Shown: positions 35,304 through 45,207, counted from the first letter of the stretch. The stretch is DNA of 64,000 bases from Stutzerimonas stutzeri (GCF_024448985.1 NZ_JAMOII010000011.1:57891-121890), one strand, 5' to 3'. Notes: generated by a model from the sequence alone, not told the origin. Translations and numbers: made by a program.

Positions 35304-38300
35304 TTAGTCGTCGTATCCTAGGTTAGGCATCAACCAGCGCTCGGTCACGGCCAGCTCCTGACCTTTGCGTTTGCTGTAGCGTTCGACCTGATCCTTGTCG
35401 ATCTTGCCGACTGCGAAGTATTGCGCTTGCGGATGTGCAAAATACCAGCCGCTGACCGCTGCTGTTGGGAACATCGCATAGTGTTCCGTCAGGGTCACCT
35501 GACTGACGCCATCGGCATCAAGTAACTGGAACAACGTGCCTTTTTCGGTGTGATCGGGGCAAGCCGGATAGCCGGGGGCAGGGCGGATGCCCTTGTATTG
35601 CTCCCTGATCAGCTCTTCATTGCTGAGCTGCTCCTCAGGATCGTAGCCCCACCATTGCTTACGCACCTGCTGGTGCAGCCACTCTGCGCAGGCTTCAGCG
35701 AGGCGATCGGCGAGTGCCTTCACCATGATCGAGTTGTAGTCGTCCCCGGCGTCCTGATAGGCCTTGGCAACTTCCTCAGCGCCGATGCCAGCCGTAGTGA
35801 TGAAGCCGCCCACATAATCGGTGACACCGCTGTCCTTCGGCGCAACAAAGTCGGCGAGGGAGAAGTTCGGCTTGCCGTCAGTCTTCACCGTTTGTTGACG
35901 CAAGTGATGCAGGGTAGCGAGGGCTTCGCCATTGTCACCATAGACCTGGATATCGTCTTCGTCGACCTGATTGGCCGGCCAAAAGCCGAAGACGGCACGG
36001 GCCTTGATCAGTTTTTCATCGACCAGCTTGTTAAGCATCGCTTGGGCATCGTTGAACAGTGACGTGGCGGCTTCACCGACGATCTCGTCCTCCAGGATGC
36101 GCGGGTATTTGCCGGCCAGATCCCAGGAGATGAAGAATGGCGTCCAGTCGATGTAATCGACCAGCGTGCGCAGGTCGATGTCTTCCAATACTTTGCGGCC
36201 GGTGAAGGTCGGTTTGACGGGCAAATAGCTGGCCCAATCGAACTTGGGTTTGACCGCAACAGCCTCGGCATAGGTCAGGCGTTCGGTGCGGGCGCTACGA
36301 TTGGCGGTGCGCTCACGGATCATCGCGTACTCTTCCCGGGTTTTCTGCGCGAAAGCCGGCTTCAGTTCTTTCGACAGAAGCGTCGTGGCTACACCGACCG
36401 CACGCGAGGCATCGGTGACGTACACCACCGCATCGTTCTTGTAGTGCGGATCGATCTTCACCGCGGTGTGGGCCTTGGATGTGGTCGCGCCGCCGATCAT
36501 CAGCGGGAGATGGAAGTCCTGACGCTGCATCTCGCGCGCAACGTGCACCATCTCGTCCAGGGACGGGGTGATCAGGCCGGACAGGCCGATGATGTCGCAC
36601 TTCTCGGCGATAGCCGTCTGCAGGATTTTTTCCGCCGGCACCATGACGCCCATGTCGACCACGTCGTAACCGTTACAACCGAGCACCACGCCGACTATGT
36701 TCTTGCCGATGTCATGCACGTCGCCCTTGACTGTGGCCATGAGGATCTTGCCCTTGGCTTCCGGCTTGTCGCCTTTTTCCGCTTCGATGAAGGGAATCAG
36801 GTGCGCCACGGCCTGCTTCATTACGCGGGCGGACTTGACCACCTGTGGCAAAAACATCTTGCCCGAGCCGAACAGGTCGCCAACAACGTTCATGCCCGAC
36901 ATGAGTGGGCCCTCAATGACCTCGATGGGCCGCGCACATTGCTGGCGGAACTCTTCGGTGTCCTGAACGATATGGGTGGTGATGCCTTTGACCAGCGCAT
37001 GCTCCAACCGCTTCTCAACGGTGTAGCCGCGCCACTCTTCGGTTTCCGCTTCCTTGACGCTGCCGTCGCCCTTGAACTCGTCTGCGATGGCCAGCAGCGC
37101 CTCGGTACCATTAGGCGTCCGGTTGAGCACCACATCCTCGACCGCATCGCGCAGCTTCTTCGGGATCTCGTCGTAGATCTCCAGCTGGCCAGCGTTGACG
37201 ATACCCATGGTCAGGCCATTCTGGATGGCATAGTAGAGAAAGACCGAGTGAATCGCCTCGCGCACCGGGTTGTTGCCGCGAAACGAGAACGACACGTTGG
37301 ATACGCCGCCCGAGGTCAGGGCGTGGGGGAGGTTGTCGCGGATATAGGCGCAAGCTTCGATGAAGTCGACGGCGTAGTTGTTGTGCTCTTCGATGCCCGT
37401 GGCGACGGCGAAGATGTTCGGGTCGAAGATGATGTCTTCCGGCGGGAAGCCAACTTCACTGACCAGGATGTCATAGGAGCGCTGGCAGATTTCGCGTTTG
37501 CGCTCAGCAGTGTCGGCCTGGCCGGCTTCGTCGAAGGCCATCACCACCACAGCGGCGCCGTAGCGCTTGCACAAGCGCGCATGGTGCTTGAACGCCTCGA
37601 CGCCTTCCTTCATGGAGATCGAGTTGACGATGCCTTTGCCCTGGATGCACTTAAGGCCGGCTTCGATCACTTCCCACTTGGAGGAGTCGATCATAATCGG
37701 CACGCGGGAGATGTCGGGCTCGCCGGCGATCAGATTGAGGAAGGTCACCATCGCCTTCTTCGAATCCAACATGCCCTCATCCATGTTGATGTCGATCACC
37801 TGAGCGCCGGCTTCAACCTGCTGCAGAGCAACTTCCAGCGCCTCGGTGTAGTTGTCTTCGCGGATCAGGCGGGCAAAACGGGCAGAGCCAGTGATGTTGG
37901 TGCGTTCACCGACGTTGACGAACAGCGAACTGCGGTCGATGGTGAAGGGCTCGAGGCCTGACAGCCGGCACGCCTTTGGAATGTCCGGGATGACCCGCGG
38001 CGCGTACTTGGCAACTGCTTTAGCAATCGCCTCGATGTGGCCGGGCGTCGTGCCGCAGCAACCGCCGACTATGTTGAGAAAGCCGCTGGCGGCGAATTCC
38101 TCGACGACCCGGGCCATTTCCTCGGGACTTTCATCGTACTCACCGAAGGCGTTTGGCAAGCCGGCGTTGGGGTGCGCCGAAACATGGGTCTCGGCCTTGT
38201 TCGACAGTTCTTCCAGATAGGGCCGCAACTCCTTGGCACCCAGCGCGCAGTTCAGCCCGACGGAGATCGGTTTAGCGTGGCGTACAGAGTTCCAGAAGGC

Positions 38301-38996
38301 CTCGGTGGTCTGCCCGGACAGGGTACGGCCGGAGGCGTCGGTAATGGTGCCGGAGATCATGATTGGCAACTCGAAACCGATTTCCTCGAACACTTCCTGC
38401 ACGGCAAATATCGCGGCTTTGGCATTGAGCGTGTCGAAGATGGTTTCGATCAGGATCAGGTCGGAGCCGCCTTCGATCAGGCCGCGGGTGGCTTCGGTGT
38501 AATTCTCCACCAACTCGTCGAAGGTGACGTTGCGGTATCCCGGGTTGTTCACGTCCGGTGACAGCGAGCACGTCCGGCTGGTCGGACCAAGTACGCCGGC
38601 AACGAAGCGTGGACGGTCAGGGGTTTCGGCCGTCTTGGCATCGGCGGCCTGACGAGCGAGGCGGGCGCCTTCGACGTTCAGCTCGTAAACCAGCTCTTCC
38701 ATGCCGTAATCGGCCTGGGATACGCGGGTGGCATTGAAAGTGTTGGTTTCGACGATATCTGCCCCGGCGTCGAAGTAGGCTTTCTCGATCGAACTGATGG
38801 CGTCTGGACGGGTGAGGATCAACAGGTCATTGTTGCCCTTGAGATCCTGTGGCCAGTCGGCGAACCGCTCGCCGCGGTAGTCGGACTCCTCCAGTTTGTA
38901 GCTCTGGATCATGGTGCCCATGCCGCCGTCGAGAATCAGGATGCGCTCTTTTAGCGCCTGCTGGAGTGCCTGGAGACGGGCGTTGCGGTCGAGCAT
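35304..38996 (-). CDS. metH: Cobalamin-dependent methionine synthase
   Basis: A 1230-residue modular enzyme that transfers a methyl group from 5-methyltetrahydrofolate to homocysteine through methylcobalamin. Modules in order: homocysteine domain (about 1-330, zinc cysteines in GLNCALGAK and [10 protein letters not shown]), folate domain (about 360-620), cobalamin domain with the lower axial His761 in GDVHDIGKN, and the C-terminal reactivation domain binding S-adenosylmethionine ([12 protein letters not shown]). Length equals the E. coli protein to within a few residues. Single-gene unit, divergent from nfuA. No B12 riboswitch consensus was recognised upstream. Confidence 0.98.
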   Translation of the reverse strand: MLDRNARLQALQQALKERILILDGGMGTMIQSYKLEESDYRGERFADWPQDLKGNNDLLILTRPDAISSIEKAYFDAGADIVETNTFNATRVSQADYGMEELVYELNVEGARLARQAADAKTAETPDRPRFVAGVLGPTSRTCSLSPDVNNPGYRNVTFDELVENYTEATRGLIEGGSDLILIETIFDTLNAKAAIFAVQEVFEEIGFELPIMISGTITDASGRTLSGQTTEAFWNSVRHAKPISVGLNCALGAKELRPYLEELSNKAETHVSAHPNAGLPNAFGEYDESPEEMARVVEEFAASGFLNIVGGCCGTTPGHIEAIAKAVAKYAPRVIPDIPKACRLSGLEPFTIDRSSLFVNVGERTNITGSARFARLIREDNYTEALEVALQQVEAGAQVIDINMDEGMLDSKKAMVTFLNLIAGEPDISRVPIMIDSSKWEVIEAGLKCIQGKGIVNSISMKEGVEAFKHHARLCKRYGAAVVVMAFDEAGQADTAERKREICQRSYDILVSEVGFPPEDIIFDPNIFAVATGIEEHNNYAVDFIEACAYIRDNLPHALTSGGVSNVSFSFRGNNPVREAIHSVFLYYAIQNGLTMGIVNAGQLEIYDEIPKKLRDAVEDVVLNRTPNGTEALLAIADEFKGDGSVKEAETEEWRGYTVEKRLEHALVKGITTHIVQDTEEFRQQCARPIEVIEGPLMSGMNVVGDLFGSGKMFLPQVVKSARVMKQAVAHLIPFIEAEKGDKPEAKGKILMATVKGDVHDIGKNIVGVVLGCNGYDVVDMGVMVPAEKILQTAIAEKCDIIGLSGLITPSLDEMVHVAREMQRQDFHLPLMIGGATTSKAHTAVKIDPHYKNDAVVYVTDASRAVGVATTLLSKELKPAFAQKTREEYAMIRERTANRSARTERLTYAEAVAVKPKFDWASYLPVKPTFTGRKVLEDIDLRTLVDYIDWTPFFISWDLAGKYPRILEDEIVGEAATSLFNDAQAMLNKLVDEKLIKARAVFGFWPANQVDEDDIQVYGDNGEALATLHHLRQQTVKTDGKPNFSLADFVAPKDSGVTDYVGGFITTAGIGAEEVAKAYQDAGDDYNSIMVKALADRLAEACAEWLHQQVRKQWWGYDPEEQLSNEELIREQYKGIRPAPGYPACPDHTEKGTLFQLLDADGVSQVTLTEHYAMFPTAAVSGWYFAHPQAQYFAVGKIDKDQVERYSKRKGQELAVTERWLMPNLGYDD

Positions 38997-39314
38997 GGGG
39001 GACTACCTGGGAGTTGATTACGTGACCGGGAATGATAACAAAGCTGCACGCTGTTTGATCGTTCGCCGGTTTGAATGAGTTTTGCTCATGTTCGTTCGGA
39101 GCGGGCACAAACGTTGGGCCGGCCGAAGTCACCGAGGCGCCTGAAATCGGAGCAATGATTGCGCAAAAAATAGGAATGCAATCCACTGGTTTGCCAGGGA
39201 CTGGGAGACACCAGAATTCTGAAATCAGAAAATGCTATTTCCTACTAAAACACTAGGACTTTATCCCGCGCATTGGTTGGCGTACACTGCCGGCCATGTA
39301 TGAGAGGAGTTCCC
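38997..39314. other. Divergent metH-nfuA intergenic region
   Basis: 318 bases with no supportable gene. It is more A/T-rich than the flanks between about 39150 and 39260 and must hold both promoters. TACACT around 39284 could be the -10 of nfuA but no good -35 was found. No riboswitch, tRNA or repeat is evident. Confidence 0.5.
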
Positions 39315-39899
39315 ATGAGCGCCATTACCATTACCGAAGCTGCACACGATTACCTGGCCGAGCTGCTCGAGAAGCAGAACACCACCGGGATTGGCATCCG
39401 GGTTTTCATTACTCAGCCCGGTACGCCATACGCCGAAACCTGCATCGCTTATTGCAAGCCCGGGGAAGAAAAGCCGGATGACGTTGCGATTGCGCTAAAG
39501 CGTTTCACGGCCTGGATCGATGGCGTCAGCGAGCCCTTTCTTGAAGATGCTTTGGTGGATTACGCCACCGATCGCATGGGCGGTCAGCTGACCATCAAGG
39601 CACCCAATGCCAAGGTCCCCATGGTTAACGAAGACAGCCCGCTAAACGAGCGCATCAATTATTACCTGCAAACCGAAATCAACCCGGGGCTTGCCAGCCA
39701 TGGTGGGCAGGTCACCTTGATCGATGTAGTCGACGAAGGAGTGGCTGTGCTGCAGTTCGGTGGTGGTTGCCAAGGGTGCGGACAGGCTGACGTTACGCTC
39801 AAGGAAGGTATCGAGAAGACGCTGTTAGAGCGGATCCCCGAACTCAAGGGCGTGCGTGACGTAACTGACCATACCAATCGGGATAACGCCTACTATTAA
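39315..39899 (+). CDS. nfuA: Fe-S biogenesis protein NfuA
   Basis: A 194-residue iron-sulfur carrier. The N-terminal degenerate A-type scaffold domain ([19 protein letters not shown]) lacks the A-type cysteines, and the C-terminal Nfu domain carries the cluster-binding pair in [13 protein letters not shown]. NfuA delivers 4Fe-4S clusters to apo-enzymes, especially under oxidative or iron stress. The ATG at 39315 follows GAGAGGAGTTCCC and was chosen over an upstream in-frame start. Single-gene unit opposite metH. Confidence 0.95.
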   Translation: MSAITITEAAHDYLAELLEKQNTTGIGIRVFITQPGTPYAETCIAYCKPGEEKPDDVAIALKRFTAWIDGVSEPFLEDALVDYATDRMGGQLTIKAPNAKVPMVNEDSPLNERINYYLQTEINPGLASHGGQVTLIDVVDEGVAVLQFGGGCQGCGQADVTLKEGIEKTLLERIPELKGVRDVTDHTNRDNAYY

Positions 39900-40023
39900 G
39901 ACGTAACTGCCTTAAAAATAGGCATTCCCGCCAGCCTCATGGCGAAATGCCATTATCGTTATGTGTCGCCTCCACGGCGCTCGTTTGCTGAGATAAGCTG
40001 TCCACATTCCGGAGGCTGACCAC

Positions 40024-41022
40024 GTGAGCGAGCGCTGCATGTCTATCGTTTCCCTATTGATTTGCGATGATTCGAGCCTGGCGCGCAAGCAGTTGCTGCG
40101 CGCGCTTCCGGCTGCCTGGCCATTGGATATTCACCAGGCGGCAAGTGGCCGTGAGGCACTCGAACGCATTCGTGAGGGCGTCGTCGATGTGCTACTGCTC
40201 GACCTGACGATGCCGGACATGGACGGCTATCAGGTGCTCGGCGCGCTGCGTGACGAATGCCTTGAATGCAAAGTCATCGTCATCTCGGCAGACGTCCAGG
40301 ATGAGGCCGTGCGACGCGTGCTGGAGTTGGGTGCGCTTGCATTCATTCGCAAACCCGCCGATCCGGTGCATTTGCAACAGACCCTGGCAAGCTTCGGGTT
40401 ATTAGGCGATGAATTGCCGTTGCTTGGTCAGCGGAATACCGGACAAATCCCGTTTCGCGACGCGTTTCGCGAGGTGGTGAACGTCGCGATGGGGCGTGCA
40501 GCAGCGCTCTTGGCGAGAGTGCTCGGCGTTTTTGTTCAGCTGCCCATTCCCAATGTGAACATTTTCGAAGTCGGCGAGCTGCACATGGCACTAGCCGATG
40601 CGGCCCAGGGCGACAAGCTTACAGCGGTCTGCCAGGGCTATATTGGTGGCGGTATAGCAGGCGAGGCGCTGCTGATCTTTCATGACTCGGAAATGGCCGA
40701 TATGGCGGTCTTAATGGGCGCTGAGGATTACCGCGAACTCGAGATGCTGCTCGATCTGTCGAGTCTGTTGATCAGTGCATGCCTCAGCGGCATCGCCGAA
40801 CAAATCGACTTGGTGTTTTCCCAAGGACACCCGCAAGTGCTTGGCCAGCACGCATCGATCGACGAGCTCATCCGTGTTAATCGCCAACGCTGGAAAAATA
40901 CCCTTGCGGTAGAAATCAGCTACAGCATCGAAGCCCACGATGTACATTTCGACCTGCTGTTGCTGTTCACCGAAGATTCGGTTGAGCTGCTGTCCCGTAA
41001 ACTCGCGTACCTGATGGACTAA
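40024..41022 (+). CDS. Response regulator with CheC-like phosphatase domain
   Basis: A 332-residue protein: a receiver domain (residues 1-125) with acidic Asp15/Asp16, phospho-acceptor Asp60 (LLLDLTMPDMDG) and Lys110, then a CheC/CheX-type phosphatase domain (about 140-330). The first phosphatase helix has the D-xxx-E-xx-N motif (Asp146, Glu150, Asn153), while the corresponding second helix (LLDLSSLLISACLSG) has lost Glu and Asn. It could thus dephosphorylate its own or another receiver. GTG start at 40024 with GGAGG eight bases upstream. Three bases separate it from the GGDEF gene, implying coupled action. Confidence 0.88.
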   Translation: MSERCMSIVSLLICDDSSLARKQLLRALPAAWPLDIHQAASGREALERIREGVVDVLLLDLTMPDMDGYQVLGALRDECLECKVIVISADVQDEAVRRVLELGALAFIRKPADPVHLQQTLASFGLLGDELPLLGQRNTGQIPFRDAFREVVNVAMGRAAALLARVLGVFVQLPIPNVNIFEVGELHMALADAAQGDKLTAVCQGYIGGGIAGEALLIFHDSEMADMAVLMGAEDYRELEMLLDLSSLLISACLSGIAEQIDLVFSQGHPQVLGQHASIDELIRVNRQRWKNTLAVEISYSIEAHDVHFDLLLLFTEDSVELLSRKLAYLMD

Positions 41023-41025
41023 GCA

Positions 41026-42027
41026 ATGTCCGACTCGAACAATCTGAGCGAACTTCACTGGCTGCTGGCGATCGTTCAGAGCATTGATGTCGGTGTCGTA
41101 GTAATGGACCGCCAATACCGTATCGATGTGTGGAATACGTTCATGGAGAACCGATCCGGGCGGTTACCTGAAGAAGCGCGAAAGAAATCGTTCTTCGAGC
41201 TGTTTCCGGAAGTGGACGAGCAGTGGTTCCGGCGCAAGGTGGAAAACGTCGCAACGCTCGGCACGCCTTCATTCACTGTTTGGGAGCAGCGTCCGTACCT
41301 GTTACGGTTCAAGAATTACCAGCCCATCACCGGGCTGGAAGACTTCATGTATCAGAACACCACACTGCTGCCGTTGAAGGGGCTCGGCGGCTGCATCGAG
41401 CAGATTTGCCTGATCATTTACGACGTGACCGATGTCGCAACCAACCGCCGTCAGCTGCAAGCGGCAAACCAGGAGCTGCAACGGTTATCCAGCACTGACC
41501 GTCTGACAGGTCTGTTCAACCGGGGCCATTGGGAAGAGATGCTGCGTCAGGAATATGCACGGCATTGCCGCTACGAACGCAACGCGGCGCTGGTGATGTT
41601 CGACATTGACCATTTCAAGAAAATCAACGACACCTACGGCCATCAGGCTGGCGATGCCGTCATCCAGCAGACGGCTGAAATCATTCGTACGAGTATGCGA
41701 GACGCCGATACCGCCGGGCGCTACGGCGGCGAAGAATTCGTGGTGTTGCTGCCTGATACCGATAGTGAGGGTGCGCTATCAGTCGCAGAACGGCTTCGTC
41801 AGTCTATCGAGGCGCATGAAGTCAACTACGAAGGTCATAGCATTCGCTTCACCGTCAGCCTTGGCATCGCCGATCTCAGCCAGCCCATCAGCGGCTATGC
41901 ACAATTGATAGAACGGGCCGACAACGCGCTGTATGCCTCCAAATCGGCGGGGCGCAACCGGGTAACGGTTTACCAGAAAGTGGGCATTACTGCGGATTGC
42001 GTTCGGCAAGAAAATTCAAAAGCGTGA
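41026..42027 (+). CDS. PAS-GGDEF diguanylate cyclase
   Basis: A 333-residue cytoplasmic cyclic-di-GMP synthase. A PAS-like sensory domain (about 15-135, with VVVMDRQYRIDVWN) is followed by the catalytic GGDEF domain, active-site GGEEF at 234-238, and an intact inhibitory I-site RxxD at Arg225-Asp228. It is probably translated with the REC-CheC gene 3 bases upstream, suggesting that receiver phosphorylation controls or responds to this cyclase. The last 41 bases overlap the convergent topoisomerase gene. Confidence 0.94.
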   Translation: MSDSNNLSELHWLLAIVQSIDVGVVVMDRQYRIDVWNTFMENRSGRLPEEARKKSFFELFPEVDEQWFRRKVENVATLGTPSFTVWEQRPYLLRFKNYQPITGLEDFMYQNTTLLPLKGLGGCIEQICLIIYDVTDVATNRRQLQAANQELQRLSSTDRLTGLFNRGHWEEMLRQEYARHCRYERNAALVMFDIDHFKKINDTYGHQAGDAVIQQTAEIIRTSMRDADTAGRYGGEEFVVLLPDTDSEGALSVAERLRQSIEAHEVNYEGHSIRFTVSLGIADLSQPISGYAQLIERADNALYASKSAGRNRVTVYQKVGITADCVRQENSKA

Positions 42028-43090
42028 CCTCCGCGCTGCTTAGCCATTTACGTTTTCGCGCCTTTGGCAGCCGCGCGAGTTCACCGGCTGCGAAGGCATC
42101 GAGCACGTCGGGATGGATGTAGCACTGGCGACAGACCGCCGGCGTGTTACCGAGCTGCTGGGACACATTCTTGACCGTTTCGACCAGGTTGCTGCGCGCA
42201 ACCGCTTCCGGTTGCCAATCACATTTGCGCAAATATTCGAGGGCCAGCGCGCTGCCTGCCCAGGTGCGATAGTCCTTGGCCGTGAAGTCGCCGCCAGTCA
42301 TATCCTGAAGGAACAGATTCACGTCGCCTGAACTGACCGGGTGGCGCTGACCTTCTTCATCCAGATACTGGAACAGATGCTGGCCGGGCAGCTCCATGCA
42401 ACGGCGCATGATGCGCGCCAGCCGCTGATTCTTCAGCGTGACCTGATGCTCCACGCCACTCTTGCCGCGAAATTGAAAGCGAATCGCCGCGCCTCGTACA
42501 TCCACATGGCGCGTGCGCAATGTCGTCAGACCGTAGGATCGGTTTTCACGCGCGTATCGTGAGTTGCCGACACGAATCAAAGTCGATTCGAGCAACTGCA
42601 CGACAAGTGCCATGACCTTCTCCCGCGGCATGCCGCGCAGTGCCAAGTGTTGCTCCAGGCGAGCCCGCAGCCTGGGCAGGGCCGCGCCGAACGCCAGGAT
42701 GCGTTCGTACTTGTCGCTGTCGCGAATTTCTCGCCAGCGGACGTGATAGCGATATTGCTTGCGACCGCGTGCGTCTCGCCCGGTGGCCTGCATGTGGCCT
42801 TGCGGGTCTGGGCAGATCCAGACATCAACATAGGCCGGAGGGATAGCCAGCTTGTTGATTCGCGAAATTTCTGCCGGATCACGTATACGTTCTCCGCTCG
42901 GCAAAAAGTACGCGAATTTGCCCCTCAACACGCGGCGACTGATGCCGGGGCTGCGGTCGTCGACGTAATGAAGATCGGCAGGCAGCGGCGGGCACAGGGC
43001 GGTGCCCGTATCGAGTTGCTCGTCCGCGGGCACCGGACGCACGCCTTCCGCCGAGCCTAGAGGAGCCTCACTGCTCTGATCGACCAGCAT
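41987..43090 (-). CDS. Bacterial DNA topoisomerase IB
   Basis: A 367-residue poxvirus-type topoisomerase I that relaxes DNA by forming a 3'-phosphotyrosyl link. The DNA-binding N-terminal part contains PPAYVDVWICPDPQGH; catalytic segments include RVGNSRYARENRSYGLTTLR and FTAKDYRTW, and the nucleophile tyrosine is in CRQCYIHPDV near the C-terminus. I chose the ATG at 43088-43090 because GAGGAG stands seven bases before it; a GTG at 43216 would add 42 residues without family similarity and overlap the small gene upstream. It follows that gene closely and overlaps the GGDEF gene tail to tail. Confidence 0.88.
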   Translation of the reverse strand: MLVDQSSEAPLGSAEGVRPVPADEQLDTGTALCPPLPADLHYVDDRSPGISRRVLRGKFAYFLPSGERIRDPAEISRINKLAIPPAYVDVWICPDPQGHMQATGRDARGRKQYRYHVRWREIRDSDKYERILAFGAALPRLRARLEQHLALRGMPREKVMALVVQLLESTLIRVGNSRYARENRSYGLTTLRTRHVDVRGAAIRFQFRGKSGVEHQVTLKNQRLARIMRRCMELPGQHLFQYLDEEGQRHPVSSGDVNLFLQDMTGGDFTAKDYRTWAGSALALEYLRKCDWQPEAVARSNLVETVKNVSQQLGNTPAVCRQCYIHPDVLDAFAAGELARLPKARKRKWLSSAEVTLLNFLAERNPQ

Positions 43091-43196
43091 TCGATACTCC
43101 TCTTCAAACGTCATTTGGCCCCGGACGGCGGGGTCGGCAATCGTCAGTCGGGGCAGGGGCGGCGGTGTAGCCGGCGAAAGCCGGCGCGTAGTCTGA

Positions 43197-43361
43197 TCAG
43201 CTTTCTTTTTCCTCACTATTGCGCATCAACAACCGAATCGCGGCCACTAGCTCGTCGATCGCTTCGCGATAAATCGCCGGATCAGCGCTTGTCTCAGCAT
43301 GGTCAGCGTGCTTTCGTGCGGTTTCGAGATGTTCATTTATCGAGGAATAGTCGCCTAGCAT
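43197..43361 (-). CDS. Small acidic protein of unknown function (54 residues)
   Basis: A short gene with ATG at 43359-43361 and a clear ribosome site (AGGAG seven bases upstream). The product MLGDYSSINEHLETARKHAD... is a helical, charged, soluble protein rich in Glu, Ala and His, ending RNSEEKES. It precedes topoisomerase IB by 106 bases on the same strand, and follows the DUF421 gene by 109 bases. No family recognised. Confidence 0.65.
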   Translation of the reverse strand: MLGDYSSINEHLETARKHADHAETSADPAIYREAIDELVAAIRLLMRNSEEKES

Positions 43362-43470
43362 AAGTGTGCTCCTGAATAGCGAGTGAAAGGCGCAGTCGCG
43401 CTGAGGTGGCCCATCGCGCTGACCGTCTCTATAAGTGACCGATGTGGGCGGAGGGGGTTCGCGCCGCATG

Positions 43471-44163
43471 TCAGCGCAAGCGCGGATTGCTAAGCGCAAT
43501 GCACCAGTGCTGGTTCTGGCAACGAGGACAAGTCGCGTGCTGCTGTTCGCCGATTACTTGCGGGTATCCGCAGCGCGTGCAGGCATATAGACCGCTGGAG
43601 GGCGCCTGCTGATATGCAGGCCGGTACTCGGCGGGTAGAACCGATAACCCGGGACGTATCGAGTCGTCGTCGTTGAAAAAAAGGCTCACGTCGCCGTCGG
43701 TTTCAAGAATGCCCAGGCGAACCTGCCCCAGGTGCTCGACGCCTTGCTGGCGCAACTCCATGAAGAATTCATCGGACGAAATGTTCAATCCTTCCAGGCT
43801 GTTCAGCTCATACAGCCCGTCTTTGATGATCGTTACCGGCTTGCCTTCCATCCAGTTTGAGAATCGCTCGCTGTGGCCCGACGCCCATACCGTGAGCCGG
43901 TAAAGCCCCAGCAGAGTAACGAACACCGCGGCAACGGGCAGTAGCGGTACATCCTCATAAAACGACACATCACCAGCGGCGGAACCGAGGGTCAAGATCA
44001 CTACCAGTTCGAACAGCGACAGCTGCCTGATCCCGCGACGCCCGCTGATCTTCAAAAACAGAAAAACTGCACAGAAGGCAAAAAGCGCCCGTAGCGCCAC
44101 TTCAGCGATAAACATCGGAGGAAAGCTATCCAGCAGCATGCGCTGCCAATCGAAAGGAGTCAT
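43471..44163 (-). CDS. DUF421 membrane protein with C-terminal zinc ribbon
   Basis: A 230-residue protein. The N-terminal part is a YetF-type DUF421 module: three membrane helices (MFIAEVALRALFAFCAVFLFL onward) with KISGRRGIRQLSLFELVVIL, then the soluble GKPVTIIKDGLY and SSDEFFMELRQQGV segment. Appended at about residues 190-225 is a four-cysteine ribbon, CTRCGYP...CPRCQ, resembling rubredoxin or zinc-ribbon knuckles, an addition absent from standard YetF. It lies 25 bases after a small gene of the 44-kb cluster. YetF proteins are linked to envelope and spore stress but have no defined activity. Confidence 0.85.
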   Translation of the reverse strand: MTPFDWQRMLLDSFPPMFIAEVALRALFAFCAVFLFLKISGRRGIRQLSLFELVVILTLGSAAGDVSFYEDVPLLPVAAVFVTLLGLYRLTVWASGHSERFSNWMEGKPVTIIKDGLYELNSLEGLNISSDEFFMELRQQGVEHLGQVRLGILETDGDVSLFFNDDDSIRPGLSVLPAEYRPAYQQAPSSGLYACTRCGYPQVIGEQQHATCPRCQNQHWCIALSNPRLR

Positions 44164-44188
44164 TCAGAGTCTCGGCAGGTGAGGGTGG

Positions 44189-44476
44189 TCATCCGGCGAT
44201 ACCCGGTTGCTCAGGCATGGACCATGGGCTCAGCGATATCCCGTCCTTGCTGAGCTGCAGACGCGCATGTTCCAGCAGCCCGGCAAGGTGCAGCGGGGTC
44301 GTGTATTGGGAGCGCGCAATATGCGCAATGGAAAGAACTACATCGCCCGCCGCGTTGGTTACTCGCAGCGAAAAGCTAACGTCCTCGTTATCCGCCACGG
44401 TGGTGACATGGCAGGGTAAAAAAGCCATCTCGCTGATCCGCATGGCTTCGTCGAGTGTGAGCTGTTGACTGGTCAT
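44189..44476 (-). CDS. Small protein of a duplicated family (copy 1)
   Basis: A 95-residue soluble protein starting MTSQQLTLDEAMRISEMAFL. It is clearly paralogous to the product of the gene at 44938-45207: shared positions include an N-terminal helix with A..I...AF.P, a central stretch of beta strands, S.YT/S.P..L, LE.AR..LS..G and the C-terminal PW.MPE. Its neighbours are the DUF421 gene 25 bases downstream and another small gene 25 bases upstream. No known family recognised; probable stress-related accessory cluster. Confidence 0.75.
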   Translation of the reverse strand: MTSQQLTLDEAMRISEMAFLPCHVTTVADNEDVSFSLRVTNAAGDVVLSIAHIARSQYTTPLHLAGLLEHARLQLSKDGISLSPWSMPEQPGIAG

Positions 44477-44501
44477 GGTTCCGCTCCCTCGTGATAGATG
44501 C

Positions 44502-44783
44502 TCAGTTTGCTGGGGCTACGTCGAAAACGAGGTCTACGCCATCGCCGCTACCGTCCCCGACGACCGAGCCCACCACTGGTTTGTGCGTCACCTGGCGGCC
44601 TTCATAGACTTCGCTAAGTCGCTGCTGCGCGACTTCGCATACATGATTGATCAGTCCGGTGAATTGAGCATCGCGGGGAATGATGAACTTCAAGGTGATG
44701 CAATGCGCCTCGGGCCCTTCTGGCAGATTCGCCAACCCGCTGCTATGCCACTGATCATTGACGTAGGCTTCTGCACCTTTCAT
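44502..44783 (-). CDS. Conserved protein of unknown function (93 residues)
   Basis: A 93-residue soluble protein beginning MKGAEAYVNDQWHSSGLANL and ending VDLVFDVAPAN. The ATG at 44781-44783 has AGGAG six bases upstream, stronger than an in-frame start seven codons earlier. The pattern (AHCITLKFIIPRDAQFTGLI, helix, strand) suggests a small alpha/beta fold. It lies between two paralogous small genes, 25 bases before copy 1 and after a terminator. No family recognised. Confidence 0.7.
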   Translation of the reverse strand: MKGAEAYVNDQWHSSGLANLPEGPEAHCITLKFIIPRDAQFTGLINHVCEVAQQRLSEVYEGRQVTHKPVVGSVVGDGSGDGVDLVFDVAPAN

Positions 44784-44885
44784 GGCTCGCTCCTTTGGAT
44801 TCACTTATTGCTGGGACCGTGAAACAGGCGAATGGATCAGTCGAACAAGCGGGGCGGCGATGCGTGGCGGTACCGCGAACACAAC

Positions 44886-44922
44886 GCAAAAGACCCGGTG
44901 CTTGCGCAACCGGGCCTTTTGC
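44886..44922. terminator. Rho-independent terminator
   Basis: GCAAAAGACCCGGT (44886-44899) pairs with ACCGGGCCTTTTGC (44909-44922), 13 of 14 matches, around a 9-base loop. Read on the minus strand it ends transcription of the gene at 44938-45207 and separates it from the rest of the cluster. Confidence 0.8.
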
Positions 44923-44937
44923 TTTCGAAACCGATGC

Positions 44938-45207
44938 TTATTCGGGCATGTGCCAGGGGGCGAAGTGAACGCCCTGACGGCTCAGGTCGGCCCGTGCCTG
45001 CTCTAAGGATTCGCCAAGCTTGACGGGATCGGAATAGACAGTGCTGGAAAGTTTGCAATGACCAACAGCGCGAGACTCGCTGCCATCCACGACGGTGATA
45101 CTGAGGTCGCCGTTACCTTCGAGCAGCGTCCAGGCGACGCACTGGAACGGCTTGAAGGCGCGGTCAGTAATAAGAAGGGCGTCGTTGAAACGAAGGGGGC
45201 TGTTCAT
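44938..45207 (-). CDS. Small protein of a duplicated family (copy 2)
   Basis: An 89-residue protein starting MNSPLRFNDALLITDRAFKP, paralogous to the product of 44189-44476 (shared AF.P, LE.AR..LS..G, C-terminal PWHMPE versus PWSMPE). It is a soluble alpha/beta-type small protein without signal or membrane segment. The ATG at 45205-45207 has only a weak GAGAG upstream, so the exact start is less sure. It has its own terminator and is probably a separate unit. No function known. Confidence 0.72.
   Translation of the reverse strand: MNSPLRFNDALLITDRAFKPFQCVAWTLLEGNGDLSITVVDGSESRAVGHCKLSSTVYSDPVKLGESLEQARADLSRQGVHFAPWHMPE

Noticed and set aside
36444-37961. Long plus-strand open frame (505 codons) opposite metH
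   Set aside because: It is an antisense shadow of the GC-rich metH gene; it shows no family motif and metH is unambiguous on the other strand.
38997-39314. Cobalamin or SAM riboswitch upstream of metH
   Set aside because: No conserved box or paired-core pattern of these riboswitches was found in the leader.
43091-43216. Longer topoisomerase IB N-terminus from a GTG at 43216
   Set aside because: It overlaps the preceding small gene, lacks a good ribosome site and adds residues not typical of the family.
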